A stretch of DNA of 64,000 nucleotides from Corynebacterium sp. (GTDB lineage: Bacteria; Actinomycetota; Actinomycetes; Mycobacteriales; Mycobacteriaceae). The notes under the pieces were generated by a model. It was not told the DNA's origin. It made no database searches and was given only the letters and a program-made list of their open reading frames with translations. Every line of letters starts with the position of its first letter. The first letter of the stretch is position 1. Location: NCBI RefSeq assembly GCF_022712275.1, contig NZ_JALAGU010000037.1:43564-107563 (forward strand), in the 5' to 3' direction. Below, one piece after another: positions 43,458 to 52,900 of the stretch. The position numbers and the translations under genes are program-made.

Positions 43458-44120
43458 TCAGGCGAGCCGCAGGTGGCCTGATCCGCTGCCGGGGTTCTGC
43501 CGGTCATCGCCGGTGATCGCGGCGGCTTTCTGCGCCTCGAGCAGGTCGGCACGGGCCCGGGCGACGCGGGAACGGATCGTGCCGACGCGCACACCGCAGA
43601 TGTCCGCGGCCTCGGCGTAGGAGTAGCCGAGCACCTGGGTCAGGGTCAGTGCCTCCCGACGGTCGGGGGCGAGATTGTCGAGCAGTGCCCGGGCGTCCAC
43701 CAGCTCGGCCCATGCCTGGTCTCCGGCGGTGTCGGGGGACGGGGACCGGCCCGCGGCGTCCTCCCACTCCTCGACGGACTTGCGGGGACGGGCCATGTCG
43801 TGACGGACGCTGTCCACCCACACCCGGCGGGCGAGGGAGAGGATCCAGGTGCGGGCCGAGGAGCGGGCGGCGAACCGGGGGAGTGCGCCGAGGACGCGGA
43901 GGTAGGTCTCCTGGGTCAGGTCATCGGCACGGTCGGTGTCCGCGAGATGCGCGAGCAGGCGCCACACATCGTCGTGGGTCGCCTCGATGAACTCGGAAAG
44001 TGCCTGTCGGTCACCGGCACCGGCCTTGAGGGCCAGGTCCGTGACAGCGGCGTCGGCGCTGGTCCGGTCGGACGCCGCCGAACCGCGGCGTCGGGAAAAA
44101 TGGTCTCGCACAGGTGTCAC
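43458..44120 (-). CDS. sigC: ECF sigma factor, SigC-like
   Basis: 220-residue group 4 sigma factor. Region 2 is seen in LLAHLADTDRADDLTQETYLRVLGALPRF and ARTWILSLARRVWVDSVR, which contact the -10. Region 4 is LTLTQVLGYSYAEAADICGVRVGTIRSRVARARADL, the -35 helix-turn-helix. No anti-sigma gene is adjacent. The position next to katA matches sigC of C. glutamicum, which I recall as controlling respiratory oxidase and heme-related genes. The GTG start at 44120 has no obvious ribosome site, so the true start may be some codons inside. Confidence 0.85.
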   Translation of the reverse strand: MTPVRDHFSRRRGSAASDRTSADAAVTDLALKAGAGDRQALSEFIEATHDDVWRLLAHLADTDRADDLTQETYLRVLGALPRFAARSSARTWILSLARRVWVDSVRHDMARPRKSVEEWEDAAGRSPSPDTAGDQAWAELVDARALLDNLAPDRREALTLTQVLGYSYAEAADICGVRVGTIRSRVARARADLLEAQKAAAITGDDRQNPGSGSGHLRLA

Positions 44121-44164
44121 TTTAGCACCCGGGGTGCGATCCGGCGTGCTGCGATAAGTGAACC

Positions 44165-44214
44165 ACTATTGTTAATAGTTTATTCATTGACCCCTCTGAT
44201 AGTCGGCGTATAAC
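44165..44214 (+). promoter_or_regulatory. Promoter and possible operator of katA
   Basis: ACTATT-GTT-AATAGT (44165-44179) is a perfect inverted repeat just upstream of TTGACC (44187-44192) and TATAAC (44209-44214), spaced by 16 bp. The AT-rich dyad upstream of the -35 could bind a peroxide regulator such as OxyR. In the other direction it lies 45 bp before sigC. Confidence 0.5.
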
Positions 44215-44255
44215 GGGGATTGGAAGAGGAATCCACACGACTACTGGAGGGCGTC

Positions 44256-45881
44256 ATGACCGACCAGACTGCAGACCACACAGACCCCACATCCGCCGAC
44301 ATCGCAACCCGCGGTGTCTGCCCCTACGCCGGGCACTCGACGAACGTCAACGGCGCACCGGTGCGTACCGAGGAACACTCGGTGACCGTCGGCGAGCAGG
44401 GGCCCATCTCCCTCACCGACACGCACCTCATCGAGAAGCACGCCCACTTCAACCGGGAGCGCATCCCGGAGCGCAACGTCCATGCCAAGGGCACCGGCGC
44501 CTTCGGTGAACTGACAATCACCGAGGACGTCACCGCCTATACGAAGGCCGACCTGTTCCAGCCGGGCCGTGTCACCCCGATGCTCGCCCGTTTCTCGACC
44601 GTCGCCGGTGAGCAGGGCTTCCCCGACACGGTCCGCGACGTCCGTGGCTTCTCGCTGAAGTTCTACACCCGCGAGGGAAACTACGACCTCGTCGGTAACA
44701 ACACCCCGGTGTTCTTCCTGCGTGACGGCATGAAGTTCCCCGATTTCATCCGCTCGCAGAAGCGTCTGACCAACGGTCTGCGCAGCGCGGACATGCAGTG
44801 GGACTTCTGGACCCGCAGCCCGGAGACCGCCCACCAGGTCACCTATCTCATGGGTGACCGCGGCATCCCGACCGATGCCCGTCACATGGACGGCTTCAGC
44901 TCGCACACCTACCAGTGGATCAACGCCTCCGGTGAGCGCTTCTGGGTGAAGTACCACTTCAAGACCCGCCAGGGCTGGGACTACTTCACCGACGAGGACG
45001 CCGGGAAGCTCGTCGGGTCCGGCGACTTCGACCACACCCGCTCCGACCTTTACGAGGCCATCGAGCGCGGCGACTACCCCACCTGGGACGTCAAGGTGCA
45101 GATCATGCCGCTCGACGAGGCCGAGGGGTACCGCTGGAACCCCTTCGACCTGACGAAGACCTGGTCGCAGAAGGACTACCCGCTGATCCCGGTGGGGCAC
45201 TTCACCCTCAACGAGAACCCGCAGAACTTCTTCGCCCAGATCGAGCAGGCCGCCTTCGCCCCGTCGAACATCGTCCCCGGTATCGGCTTCTCGCCGGACA
45301 AGATGCTCATGGCCCGCACCTTCGCCTACGCCGACACGCAGCGCTACCGCCTCGGTGTGAACTACACCCAGCTGCCGGTGAACCGCCCTGTCGTGACGGA
45401 GCAGAATGTCTACACCGCCAAGGACGGCGCGGCCGCCTACGAGTTCCCCGCGGCCGGCACCCCGACCTACTCCCCGAACCGCTACGACCGGCCCGAGGGC
45501 GTCGATGACGTCGACGACGGTTCCGGCGCGGTCGAGCAGGGTGCTGAGCCGGGGCAGTCGAAGTACGGTTTCGGACGCGGCGCCGAGTCCGCCACCGGCC
45601 CGGCCGATGACCTGGGCCTGTTCGACGAGAACTACGGTGGCGACCTCACTCGCGGGGCCTACGTCCGGCACCCCGACGACGATGACTTCATGCAGCCCGG
45701 GCAGCTGGTCCGTGAGGTCCTCGACGATGCCGGGCGCGAGCGCCTGGCCGGCAACATCGCCCGCGCCATGCAGGGTGTCTCCGAGCAGGTCGAGGGCCAG
45801 TGCTGGGTCTACTGGGGCCGTGTCGACGAGAACCTCCGTGACCGGGTCGAGGAGATCTACACGGAGCTCAAGAACAGCTGA
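44256..45881 (+). CDS. katA: Monofunctional heme catalase
   Basis: Decomposes hydrogen peroxide in the cytosol. 541 residues from ATG 44256 (GGAGG upstream). The catalytic His76 is in NVHAKGTGAFG, the Asn in DLVGNNTPVFF, and the heme-ligating Tyr in RTFAYADTQRYRLG. LARFSTVAGEQGFPDTVRD is the family signature. The C-terminal ~60 residues form the extra helices of clade 3 small-subunit catalases, with an acidic insert (DDVDDGSG). The bidirectional hairpin at 45898 follows at once. Confidence 0.97.
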   Translation: MTDQTADHTDPTSADIATRGVCPYAGHSTNVNGAPVRTEEHSVTVGEQGPISLTDTHLIEKHAHFNRERIPERNVHAKGTGAFGELTITEDVTAYTKADLFQPGRVTPMLARFSTVAGEQGFPDTVRDVRGFSLKFYTREGNYDLVGNNTPVFFLRDGMKFPDFIRSQKRLTNGLRSADMQWDFWTRSPETAHQVTYLMGDRGIPTDARHMDGFSSHTYQWINASGERFWVKYHFKTRQGWDYFTDEDAGKLVGSGDFDHTRSDLYEAIERGDYPTWDVKVQIMPLDEAEGYRWNPFDLTKTWSQKDYPLIPVGHFTLNENPQNFFAQIEQAAFAPSNIVPGIGFSPDKMLMARTFAYADTQRYRLGVNYTQLPVNRPVVTEQNVYTAKDGAAAYEFPAAGTPTYSPNRYDRPEGVDDVDDGSGAVEQGAEPGQSKYGFGRGAESATGPADDLGLFDENYGGDLTRGAYVRHPDDDDFMQPGQLVREVLDDAGRERLAGNIARAMQGVSEQVEGQCWVYWGRVDENLRDRVEEIYTELKNS

Positions 45882-45897
45882 CGCGCACACCCCGCAT

Positions 45898-45960
45898 ACG
45901 CAACTCACCCTCACCAGCGACTGATCCGGAAGATCGGCTGCTGGTGAGGGTGAGTTGCGT
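45898..45960. terminator. Bidirectional terminator between katA and the mrp operon
   Basis: A perfect 21-bp stem (45898-45918 and 45940-45960; arm core GCAACTCACCCTCACCAGC) encloses a 21-base loop that itself holds GATC-CGGAA-GATC. It lies 16 bp after katA and 32 bp from the stop of mrpG, so it can serve both convergent units. There is no T-run. Confidence 0.85.
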
Positions 45961-45992
45961 GCACGGGGAGAGTGACGTGGGTGGAGGAGGCC

Positions 45993-46439
45993 TCAGTCCT
46001 TCTCCGGCTCCCGTTCGCCGCCGGAGAGCGGCACCGTGTGGTCCCAGTGGGTCGCGTGCAGGGCGCGTCCCACCACATACGACCCCACCGCCTGGACCAC
46101 CAGCAGCGCACCGATCGCCCCTATCGCCTCCAGGAGCTCACCGAGGGCGAACCCCTCAGTTGTCCACGAGTAGACCAGGTGCGAGATGATGAGCAGCGGC
46201 AGGCCCATGCCCATCGCCGGGCCCAGCATGTTCACCTGGCTCAGGGCGTCCGGCGCGAGGTACATCGCCACCGCAGACACCAGGATGAACAGGGCACCGG
46301 CCAGGGCCAGTAGCCCCACCACCACCGCTGACCACCAGGTCAGGTCGTGGTACTCGCGCATCTGCCCGGTCTCGGCGGCCAGGAGCGTCAGGGATGAGTT
46401 CATGTCTGCCATGTCGGTCATGTCGGTCATGTCGGTCAC
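45993..46439 (-). CDS. mrpG: Mrp Na+/H+ antiporter subunit G
   Basis: 148 residues, three membrane segments (WSAVVVGLLALAGALFILVSAVAMYLAPDAL; PAMGMGLPLLIISHLVYS; AIGAIGALLVVQAVGSYVVGRA), the MnhG pattern. The start GTG overlaps the mrpF stop. It is followed by MTD repeats that supply three further in-frame ATGs from a 9-bp DNA repeat, so the exact start is uncertain. It is the last gene of the operon and the smallest structural subunit of the complex. Confidence 0.85.
   Translation of the reverse strand: MTDMTDMTDMADMNSSLTLLAAETGQMREYHDLTWWSAVVVGLLALAGALFILVSAVAMYLAPDALSQVNMLGPAMGMGLPLLIISHLVYSWTTEGFALGELLEAIGAIGALLVVQAVGSYVVGRALHATHWDHTVPLSGGEREPEKD
46401..46436. repeat. 9-bp repeat at the mrpF/mrpG junction
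   Basis: Three exact copies of CATGTCGGT and one variant (CATGTCTGC). On the coding strand they encode Thr-Asp-Met repeats at the MrpG N-terminus. The first unit abuts the mrpF stop codon. Each copy adds one in-frame ATG. Confidence 0.9.
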
Positions 46440-46714
46440 CGCCTTCCGCGGGTCAGGATGCGGGCGAAGGAGATCGTGCTGATCGCGCCACCGAGCCCGG
46501 CGATGAGCACCACATCGTAGACGATCGCGGACCGCTGGAACAGGGTGTACACCAGGAAGCCGGCGATGACGGTCACGTAGATGATGTCGGCGAGCACGGC
46601 GCGCCGGGCGTCATTGCGGGTGGTCACCGCACGCCACAGCACAACCAGCAGCGAGACGCCGATTATCGCACCGGCCACACCGGCGAAGATCCACAGGAGA
46701 TGTGTCGGGGTCAC
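46436..46714 (-). CDS. mrpF: Mrp Na+/H+ antiporter subunit F
   Basis: 92 residues with three membrane helices (LLWIFAGVAGAIIGVSLLVVL, LADIIYVTVIAGFLVYTLF, VYDVVLIAGLGGAISTISFARIL), typical of MnhF. GTG 46714 overlaps the mrpE stop (GTGA), with AAGGAG upstream. The shared overlaps through the operon indicate translational coupling of stoichiometric subunits. Confidence 0.9.
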   Translation of the reverse strand: MTPTHLLWIFAGVAGAIIGVSLLVVLWRAVTTRNDARRAVLADIIYVTVIAGFLVYTLFQRSAIVYDVVLIAGLGGAISTISFARILTRGRR

Positions 46715-47835
46715 TTGTCGTTCTCCTTCTCTTCCGTGTCTCCGGTGGCATCCCCGGCGTCTCCGGCATCTTTGATGTCCTTCGACTTCGTCGGGACGTT
46801 CTTCCACCGACTGAGGTTGAGCCGCGGTTGGGGCAGCTTCGCGCGGGCCTCGAAGGCGTTGATGAGCGAGGAGTTCGCCGGGGTCCCCGGGTGCTTCCGC
46901 TTCATCTTCCGGTGCTTCGTGGCGTCTCCGTCGGTGCTGCCGGAGGTATCGGTGGTGGACACGGTCTCGTCGGCGGCCGCGGCGTCCGTGGTCTCCTCCG
47001 TCTCCTTCACCGGACGGCCGGTGGCGATGCCTTCGGCCGCACGTTCGTAGACCGAGGCGTCCTCGTCACCCATCGCCGCGAGAGCGGCGCGGGCCTCCCG
47101 GCGCTTCTTCTGCTCGGCCCTGCGCTGGGCCGCCATCTTCTCGGCGTGCTCGCGGGCGATCTTCTCCCGCTCCGCCTTCGACAGGTCCGGCAGGTCAGCG
47201 ACATCGAGCTCGTCCTCGGCCCGCATGATCGCGGCGACGAACGCATTGGCGTGCGGTGTGGAATCGACCTTCTCCACGGCGAAGACGCTGTCCTCGCTGG
47301 CACGACCACCGTGGGTGCCGCGGTAACCACGCGGACCGGGTACGCCACGCTCCACCAGGTGCTCGACGTCGAACTCCGGGGACTTCTGTTTGACCTCGGG
47401 GGAGATCTTCGCCTCCATCACGGCCAGCCCGTGGAGCAGCTCCTGTGGGTCGGAACCGTACATGGCGTGGACGGCGAGGAAGCGCTGCACCCGGGGCAGA
47501 CCGTGCGTCCGGAACTCCTTCGGACCGGTTGCACCGATGTCGCGCGGGTTGAACTTGCCTGCGGCCGCGTCATCGTCGACTTCCTTCGGCCCGGTGACAC
47601 CGAGCGCCAGGGTGCCGGGAGTCATGGTGATCGACGCGATGAAGGCGGCGACGTCACGTTCGTCGGTGACACGCAGCGGATAGTAGAGGATCACCGGCGC
47701 GATGTTGCGACCGGTGGTGAAGGTGTCCTTCGCCATGATGAGGGACTCCTTGATGATCTGACCGACCAGCCAGGTGCCGTAGGACACCACATGCACAGTC
47801 GACCGCAGAACGGAGCGGACGGATCGGCGGGCCAT
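46711..47835 (-). CDS. mrpE: Mrp Na+/H+ antiporter subunit E with a long C-terminal extension
   Basis: The first ~150 residues are MnhE: SYGTWLVGQIIKESLIM, NIAPVILYYPLRV, the hallmark ASITMTPGTLALGV and FLAVHAMYGSDPQELL. A ~220-residue hydrophilic extension then follows, rich in Lys, Glu, Arg and Ala (KAEREKIAREHAEKMAAQRR, probably helical). It ends in a Gly/Asp/Lys tail. Ordinary MrpE is about 160 residues, so the extension is the notable feature. It may reach into the cytosol and bind another component. AAGGAGG precedes overlapping GTG 47838 and ATG 47835; I chose the ATG. Confidence 0.88.
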   Translation of the reverse strand: MARRSVRSVLRSTVHVVSYGTWLVGQIIKESLIMAKDTFTTGRNIAPVILYYPLRVTDERDVAAFIASITMTPGTLALGVTGPKEVDDDAAAGKFNPRDIGATGPKEFRTHGLPRVQRFLAVHAMYGSDPQELLHGLAVMEAKISPEVKQKSPEFDVEHLVERGVPGPRGYRGTHGGRASEDSVFAVEKVDSTPHANAFVAAIMRAEDELDVADLPDLSKAEREKIAREHAEKMAAQRRAEQKKRREARAALAAMGDEDASVYERAAEGIATGRPVKETEETTDAAAADETVSTTDTSGSTDGDATKHRKMKRKHPGTPANSSLINAFEARAKLPQPRLNLSRWKNVPTKSKDIKDAGDAGDATGDTEEKENDK

Positions 47836-49481
47836 CACCGGTCACCTCCTTCAGTGACGTCAGAGGGGTCGTAGGGCGTCATCAGGACATCGGTCGGCAG
47901 GACCACACCGACGGCCTCGTCAGGATCGCCGAGTACCGCCTCGACATAGGCGGTGGTGTCGGTGAGACCTGAGGCGGCGTCCCGCGTCCACCCGGAGACC
48001 GGGCCGGCACCGAGGAACATCACCAGGCTCAGCACCATCAGTGCCGCCGAGGGCAGGGTCATCGATCCGCTGACCGCCAGGGTCGGATCCATGTCCTGCG
48101 GGTCCATCGGGCGGCCCCAGAAGACCTTGCGCCACGCGTACAGCAGGCTGAGCAGGGCACCGACCGAGGCGACGACCACGGCCGCCAGTCCGATCCAGAC
48201 CTTCCATCCGGAATCTTCGCTGATCCCAAGGACCAGCATGAGCTTGCCCCAGAGGCCGGAGAAGGGCGGCAATCCGGCCAGCGACAGGGCCGCGGCGGCG
48301 AAGACGGTGGAGACCAGCGGGTCCCGGCGCATCAGGCCGGACAGCCGGCGTAGCCGACCGGTGCCGTAGGTCTCCTCGATCGCACCGGCGGACAGGATCA
48401 TTCCCGCGGCGCTGATCATGTGGTGCAGCATGTAGAAGATCGCGGCCGAGAGCATCAGCTCGGCGTCCCCGGAGAGGAACGCCAGAGACACGAGGATGAA
48501 CGGGATACCGTTGACCATCTGGTAGGCGATGACGCCACGCAGCGACGCCTCGCCGAGGCCGGCGAAACCGCCGATGAGCATGCCGGCGACGGCGAAGGCG
48601 AGAATGGTCAGCGCCCACCGCTGGTCGCCGTCGAAGACGGTCATGTAGACGCGCAGTACCGCATACACGCCGACCTTGGTGTGCAGGCCGGAGAACAGGG
48701 CCATCACCGTCGGGGAGGTCGAACCGTAGGAGCGGGGCAGCCAGCTGTGCACCGGGGTGGAACCGGACTTCACGCACAGTGCGAGCAACACCATGCCGAG
48801 AGCCATCCACAACTGCCACTGGGTGCCGAAGACGTCCGTGTCGAAGCCGTTCTCCGTCGCCCTCGGCCCGGCCGCGCCGGCCAACGCGGCGAGGTTCGTG
48901 GTACCGATGACGCCGTACACCAGGCCGACACCGGCCAGCAGACACATCGAGGTCACCAGGTTGACCAGGATGAACGCCCGGCCGGCGGCGAGCCGGGCCC
49001 AGGTGCCGGTCATGGTCAGCAGCCCGAAGGAGGGCATCAGCATGATCTCGATGAACACGAAGAGGTTGAACAGGTCGGCGGTGAGCAGCGCGCCCCACAC
49101 GCCGCCCATCAGCATGAGGGTCATCGCAGGGAAGAACCGGGCACGGTTCTCGCCGACGACCTCGGCGAACCAGTTGGCCGCCAGGGCGACGACCGAGGTG
49201 GTGATGATCATCAGGGCGGACAGGGTGTCTGCGGCGAGCGGGATGGCGACACCGCCGGCGAACTGTCCGATACCGGTGGACAGGACGTCGGTCCCGGCGT
49301 CCCCACCGTCACCGGCGCCGGAGACCGCGGCGAGCAGGAGCGCACCGCCGACCACACCGGCGGCCGGGACAAGCAGGGAGAGGGCACGTCTGACCGTCGA
49401 CCAGGGAAGGATCGCCGCGATTCCCGCCGAGATCAGCGGGGTGAAGACGAAGACCGGGAGGAGCTCCGCGGGGAAGTTCAT
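47835..49481 (-). CDS. mrpD: Mrp Na+/H+ antiporter subunit D
   Basis: 548-residue proton-translocating subunit homologous to NuoM/NuoN, with ~14 membrane helices. FNLFVFIEIMLMPSFGLL carries the helix 5 glutamate, and CVKSGSTPVHSWLPRSYGSTSPTVMALFSGLHTKVGVYAVLR carries the helix 7 lysine and helix-break region. The start overlaps the mrpC stop and the stop overlaps mrpE. With MrpA it forms the two antiporter-like channels of the complex. Confidence 0.95.
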   Translation of the reverse strand: MNFPAELLPVFVFTPLISAGIAAILPWSTVRRALSLLVPAAGVVGGALLLAAVSGAGDGGDAGTDVLSTGIGQFAGGVAIPLAADTLSALMIITTSVVALAANWFAEVVGENRARFFPAMTLMLMGGVWGALLTADLFNLFVFIEIMLMPSFGLLTMTGTWARLAAGRAFILVNLVTSMCLLAGVGLVYGVIGTTNLAALAGAAGPRATENGFDTDVFGTQWQLWMALGMVLLALCVKSGSTPVHSWLPRSYGSTSPTVMALFSGLHTKVGVYAVLRVYMTVFDGDQRWALTILAFAVAGMLIGGFAGLGEASLRGVIAYQMVNGIPFILVSLAFLSGDAELMLSAAIFYMLHHMISAAGMILSAGAIEETYGTGRLRRLSGLMRRDPLVSTVFAAAALSLAGLPPFSGLWGKLMLVLGISEDSGWKVWIGLAAVVVASVGALLSLLYAWRKVFWGRPMDPQDMDPTLAVSGSMTLPSAALMVLSLVMFLGAGPVSGWTRDAASGLTDTTAYVEAVLGDPDEAVGVVLPTDVLMTPYDPSDVTEGGDR

Positions 49482-49906
49482 CAGTACTCCTCCTCACGCA
49501 GCCGACGCCGGCGGGCCTGCGGCGACTGCTCGTCGATGTGGTGGGCGGCCCGGCCCCGTGTCTCCAGGGAACGGAACTCGCGCTGGGCGCGTTCGATGTC
49601 TTCCGCGGAGGTCGTGTCGTCGTCGCGGCCGAGGGCGGCCATCGCCAGCATGACCGCGGTCGCGGCCATGGAGATGACGATGGCCGTGAGAACGAACGCC
49701 TGGGGGAGCGGGTCCGCGGCGTCGGCGACCTCTGTGCGGTCGGCGATCGGGTCGGCGCGCCAGGCACCGATGCCGGCGGCCAGCAGGAGGATGTTCACAC
49801 CGTGACTCATCAGTGTGGTGCCGATGATGATGCGCACCATGCCGCGCTGCATGACCAGGTACACACCACCGGCGATGAGGATCGCGATGACAGCTGAGAT
49901 GATCAC
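49481..49906 (-). CDS. mrpC: Mrp Na+/H+ antiporter subunit C
   Basis: 141-residue NuoK-like protein with three helices (MIISAVIAILIAGGVYLVMQ, IIIGTTLMSHGVNILLLAAG, AFVLTAIVISMAATAVMLAM) and the family motif GTTLMSHGVNILLL. A charged ~45-residue C-terminal tail (GRDDDTTSAEDIERAQREFR) is longer than in short homologues. The GTG start overlaps the mrpA stop. Confidence 0.93.
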   Translation of the reverse strand: MIISAVIAILIAGGVYLVMQRGMVRIIIGTTLMSHGVNILLLAAGIGAWRADPIADRTEVADAADPLPQAFVLTAIVISMAATAVMLAMAALGRDDDTTSAEDIERAQREFRSLETRGRAAHHIDEQSPQARRRRLREEEY

Positions 49907-52900
49907 TGGTCCTTCTCCTTCTCCGTCGTGTCGGCTGTGCCTGATGTGTCGGACGGTTCATGTGCTGCGGCCTTCTCGGCAGCTTCCCGCGCCTTACGGA
50001 CCGCCGCCGGGTGCAACGGCACCGACGACCCTCCGAAGGTCTCGGACACGGAGTACACCGCAGGCTGCGCTGCCGTGGCGCCGGTCTCGACCGGTGCCGC
50101 CTTGGTGGTGCGGCTCGGATCGGCGCCGGGGCGGTTGCGTCCACCCAGTGTGTTGACCACCACGATCACCGTGCCGATGACCGCGAGGTACACACCGGCG
50201 TCGAAGACCAGGGAGGTCGTGACGTGCTCGCTGCCGATGTGCCCGTGGATCGGGGTGAGGAATCCCGCGCCGTCGGACGCGAGGTAGCCGATCAGGCCGG
50301 TCCCCAGTGCCAGCAGCATGCCCGACCCGATGATGTAGTAGCCGAGGTTCTTCCCGCCGACCGTGCGGGACGCCGGCTGCACCAGGTACCAGAACACGAT
50401 GCCCAGGGCCAGGATCAGGGCGGCGAGGAAGCCGCCGCCGGGGGACTGGTGTCCGCGCCAGAACACCGCCGCGGAGTAGATCACCAGCACCACCGCCATC
50501 GGCCACATCACCATCCGGCCAAGTACCGAGTTCAGGTAGGTGCTGCGCAGGTAGCGGGAGTAGAAGGGGGCGAGTTCCGGGACATTGTGCACGTCGGGGA
50601 ACTTCGTGGTGCCCTTGCGGCGGAACAGTTCCGAGCTCGACCCCGGGCCGTAGCCGGGGACCGGGGACCGGGGCACGGAGTTGACGACCGCGGCGATGAC
50701 GATACCGGCCATACCGAGGACGCAGAGCTCGCCGAGAGTATCGAAGCCACGGAACTCCACGATGATCGAGGCGACGATATTGTTCGCCCCGGATTCCTCC
50801 GGGCCGTTCTCCAGGTACCACATGGCCAGCTCCGGTCGACCGTGCCGGCCGATGAGCAACCAGGAACCGATGAAGACGATGAGGCCGACGATGGTCGCGG
50901 AGACGATGGAGAATTTCGCCCGGTTCTCACCTTCCCGCAGGTACAGACGCGGCTGGTGGCGGACGATGAGCATGAGGAACACGGTGACCACGAACTCGAC
51001 CATGAGGTTGGTCAGGGCGACGTCCGGTGCGCCGAGGGTCAGCATGATCCAGGAGACCGCCGCGCCGGCGATACCGACCAGGATCACCGAGCCGAACCGG
51101 GAGCGGGTGGAGATGATCGCGATGACCACGAGCATCACCATCGCCAGGCCGGCGAGGTCGCCGATCTGGTCGATGCCGTCGACCCGCGGCGGCAGGCTGC
51201 CGAGCTGGTGCAGTCCCTCCTCGTCGAGGAAGGCGGCACCGGCGAGCAGCAGCACCATCGCGAAGATCCAGATGAGGTGGCGGGTCGGGTTGAGCGAGTT
51301 GCCCGGCCGGTTGGCCAGACGTCCCCACCGGTTTGCGAGCTGCACCGACAGTGAGATGAAGCCGGCACCGGTGAACGGCAGCAGGTGTCGCCGCTCCATC
51401 GCGGGGAAGATCCGGTGGCGGGCGAAGAGCAGGGCGACGCCCACGACGATGACTGCGGCGGTGATACCCAGCGGCACCGTCCAGCCGTGCCAGAAGGCGA
51501 GGTGGGAGTGGTGGGCGTCCGCGCCGGTCATGCCGGTCGCGGAGACCACGGCATCGAGCGGGTCGTCCCAGAAGGCGAGGACGCAGACCGCCGGGATGCT
51601 GGCGAATGCCGGCAGGACCGCCGGCAGCCAGAACACCGGGGAGGCCTCGCGGACCTCGTCATCGGGAGTCGTGGAGGGGGAGGGGACGCGCTCGGCGCCG
51701 TCCGGGCTGTCAGGGTTGTCGCTGTCGAGCGGCCGCCCGTCGATGAACGCGCCGAGCACGTACTTCGCGGAGTACAGCAGGGTCGCCACCGCACCGATAC
51801 CGGCGGCGGTGAGCAGGACGATCTGGCCCGCGGTGCCGACAGGGGCCTCCTCGAAGGCGCCCAGCATGCCCTCCTTCGAGACGAAGCCGAGGGTCGGCGG
51901 GAGCCCGGCCATGCAGGCCGCGGCGACGACCGCGCCGCTGAAGGTCCACGGCATCTTCCGCCACAGGACGCCGAGATCCCGCAGGTCACGAGAGCCGGCC
52001 TGGTGGTCGATGACACCGATGATCATGAACAGGGAAGACTTGAAAAGGGCGTGCGCGGCGGTGTGGACCACTGCCGCGGCGAGCGCGACCGGGGTACCGA
52101 CACCGATGGTGGCGACAATCCATCCGAGCTGGGAGACCGTGGAATAGGCGGTGAGCTTCTTCAGATCCGGCTTCTGGATCGCGAAGACCGCGGCCATCAC
52201 GGCGGTGAACATGCCCGAGATGATGAGCATGAGGTTCCACACGGTGACCTCGTGGAAGGCCCCGGAGAACCGCATCAGCAGGTAGATACCGGCCTTGACC
52301 ACGGCTGCGGCGTGCAGGAAGGCGGAGACCGGGGTGATCGCGGCCATCGCCTCCGGCAGCCAGGCGTGGAAGGGGAACTGGGCGGCCTTCGAGAAACCGG
52401 CCAGTGCGATGAGGGCGGCGACGATGCCGGTGCGCACGGCGTCCTCCCCCCAGGCGTCCGAGGCGATGATCCCTGACAGGCTCGTGGTGCCCGTCGTCGC
52501 GACCGCGATACCCAGGGCGACGAGCAGGCTCAGCCCACCGGTGAAGGTGAGCAGCAGCGTGCGCATCGCTCCGGGTTCGCCGGTGCGTCCGGCGCGGGCG
52601 ATGAGGAAGAAGGACGCCAGGGACACGAGCTCCCAGGCGATGAAGAGGACCGTGACATCGTCGGCGAGGAAGAGCAGGACGACCGAGGCCATGAAGGCGG
52701 TCATGAGCACGTAGAAACTCATGACGCCGTCGCCGTGGTCCTCGGTGGTGCGGTGCAGGTAGCGCGCCGAGTAGGCGAAGACCGCGGCGCCGATGACCAG
52801 GGCCAGGAGCACGAAGAACAGTGAGAGACCGTCGAGCCGCAGCGCCAGGGATACGTCCCCGCCACCGGGCAGCACATCCGGCAACCAGGTGGTCGACCAG

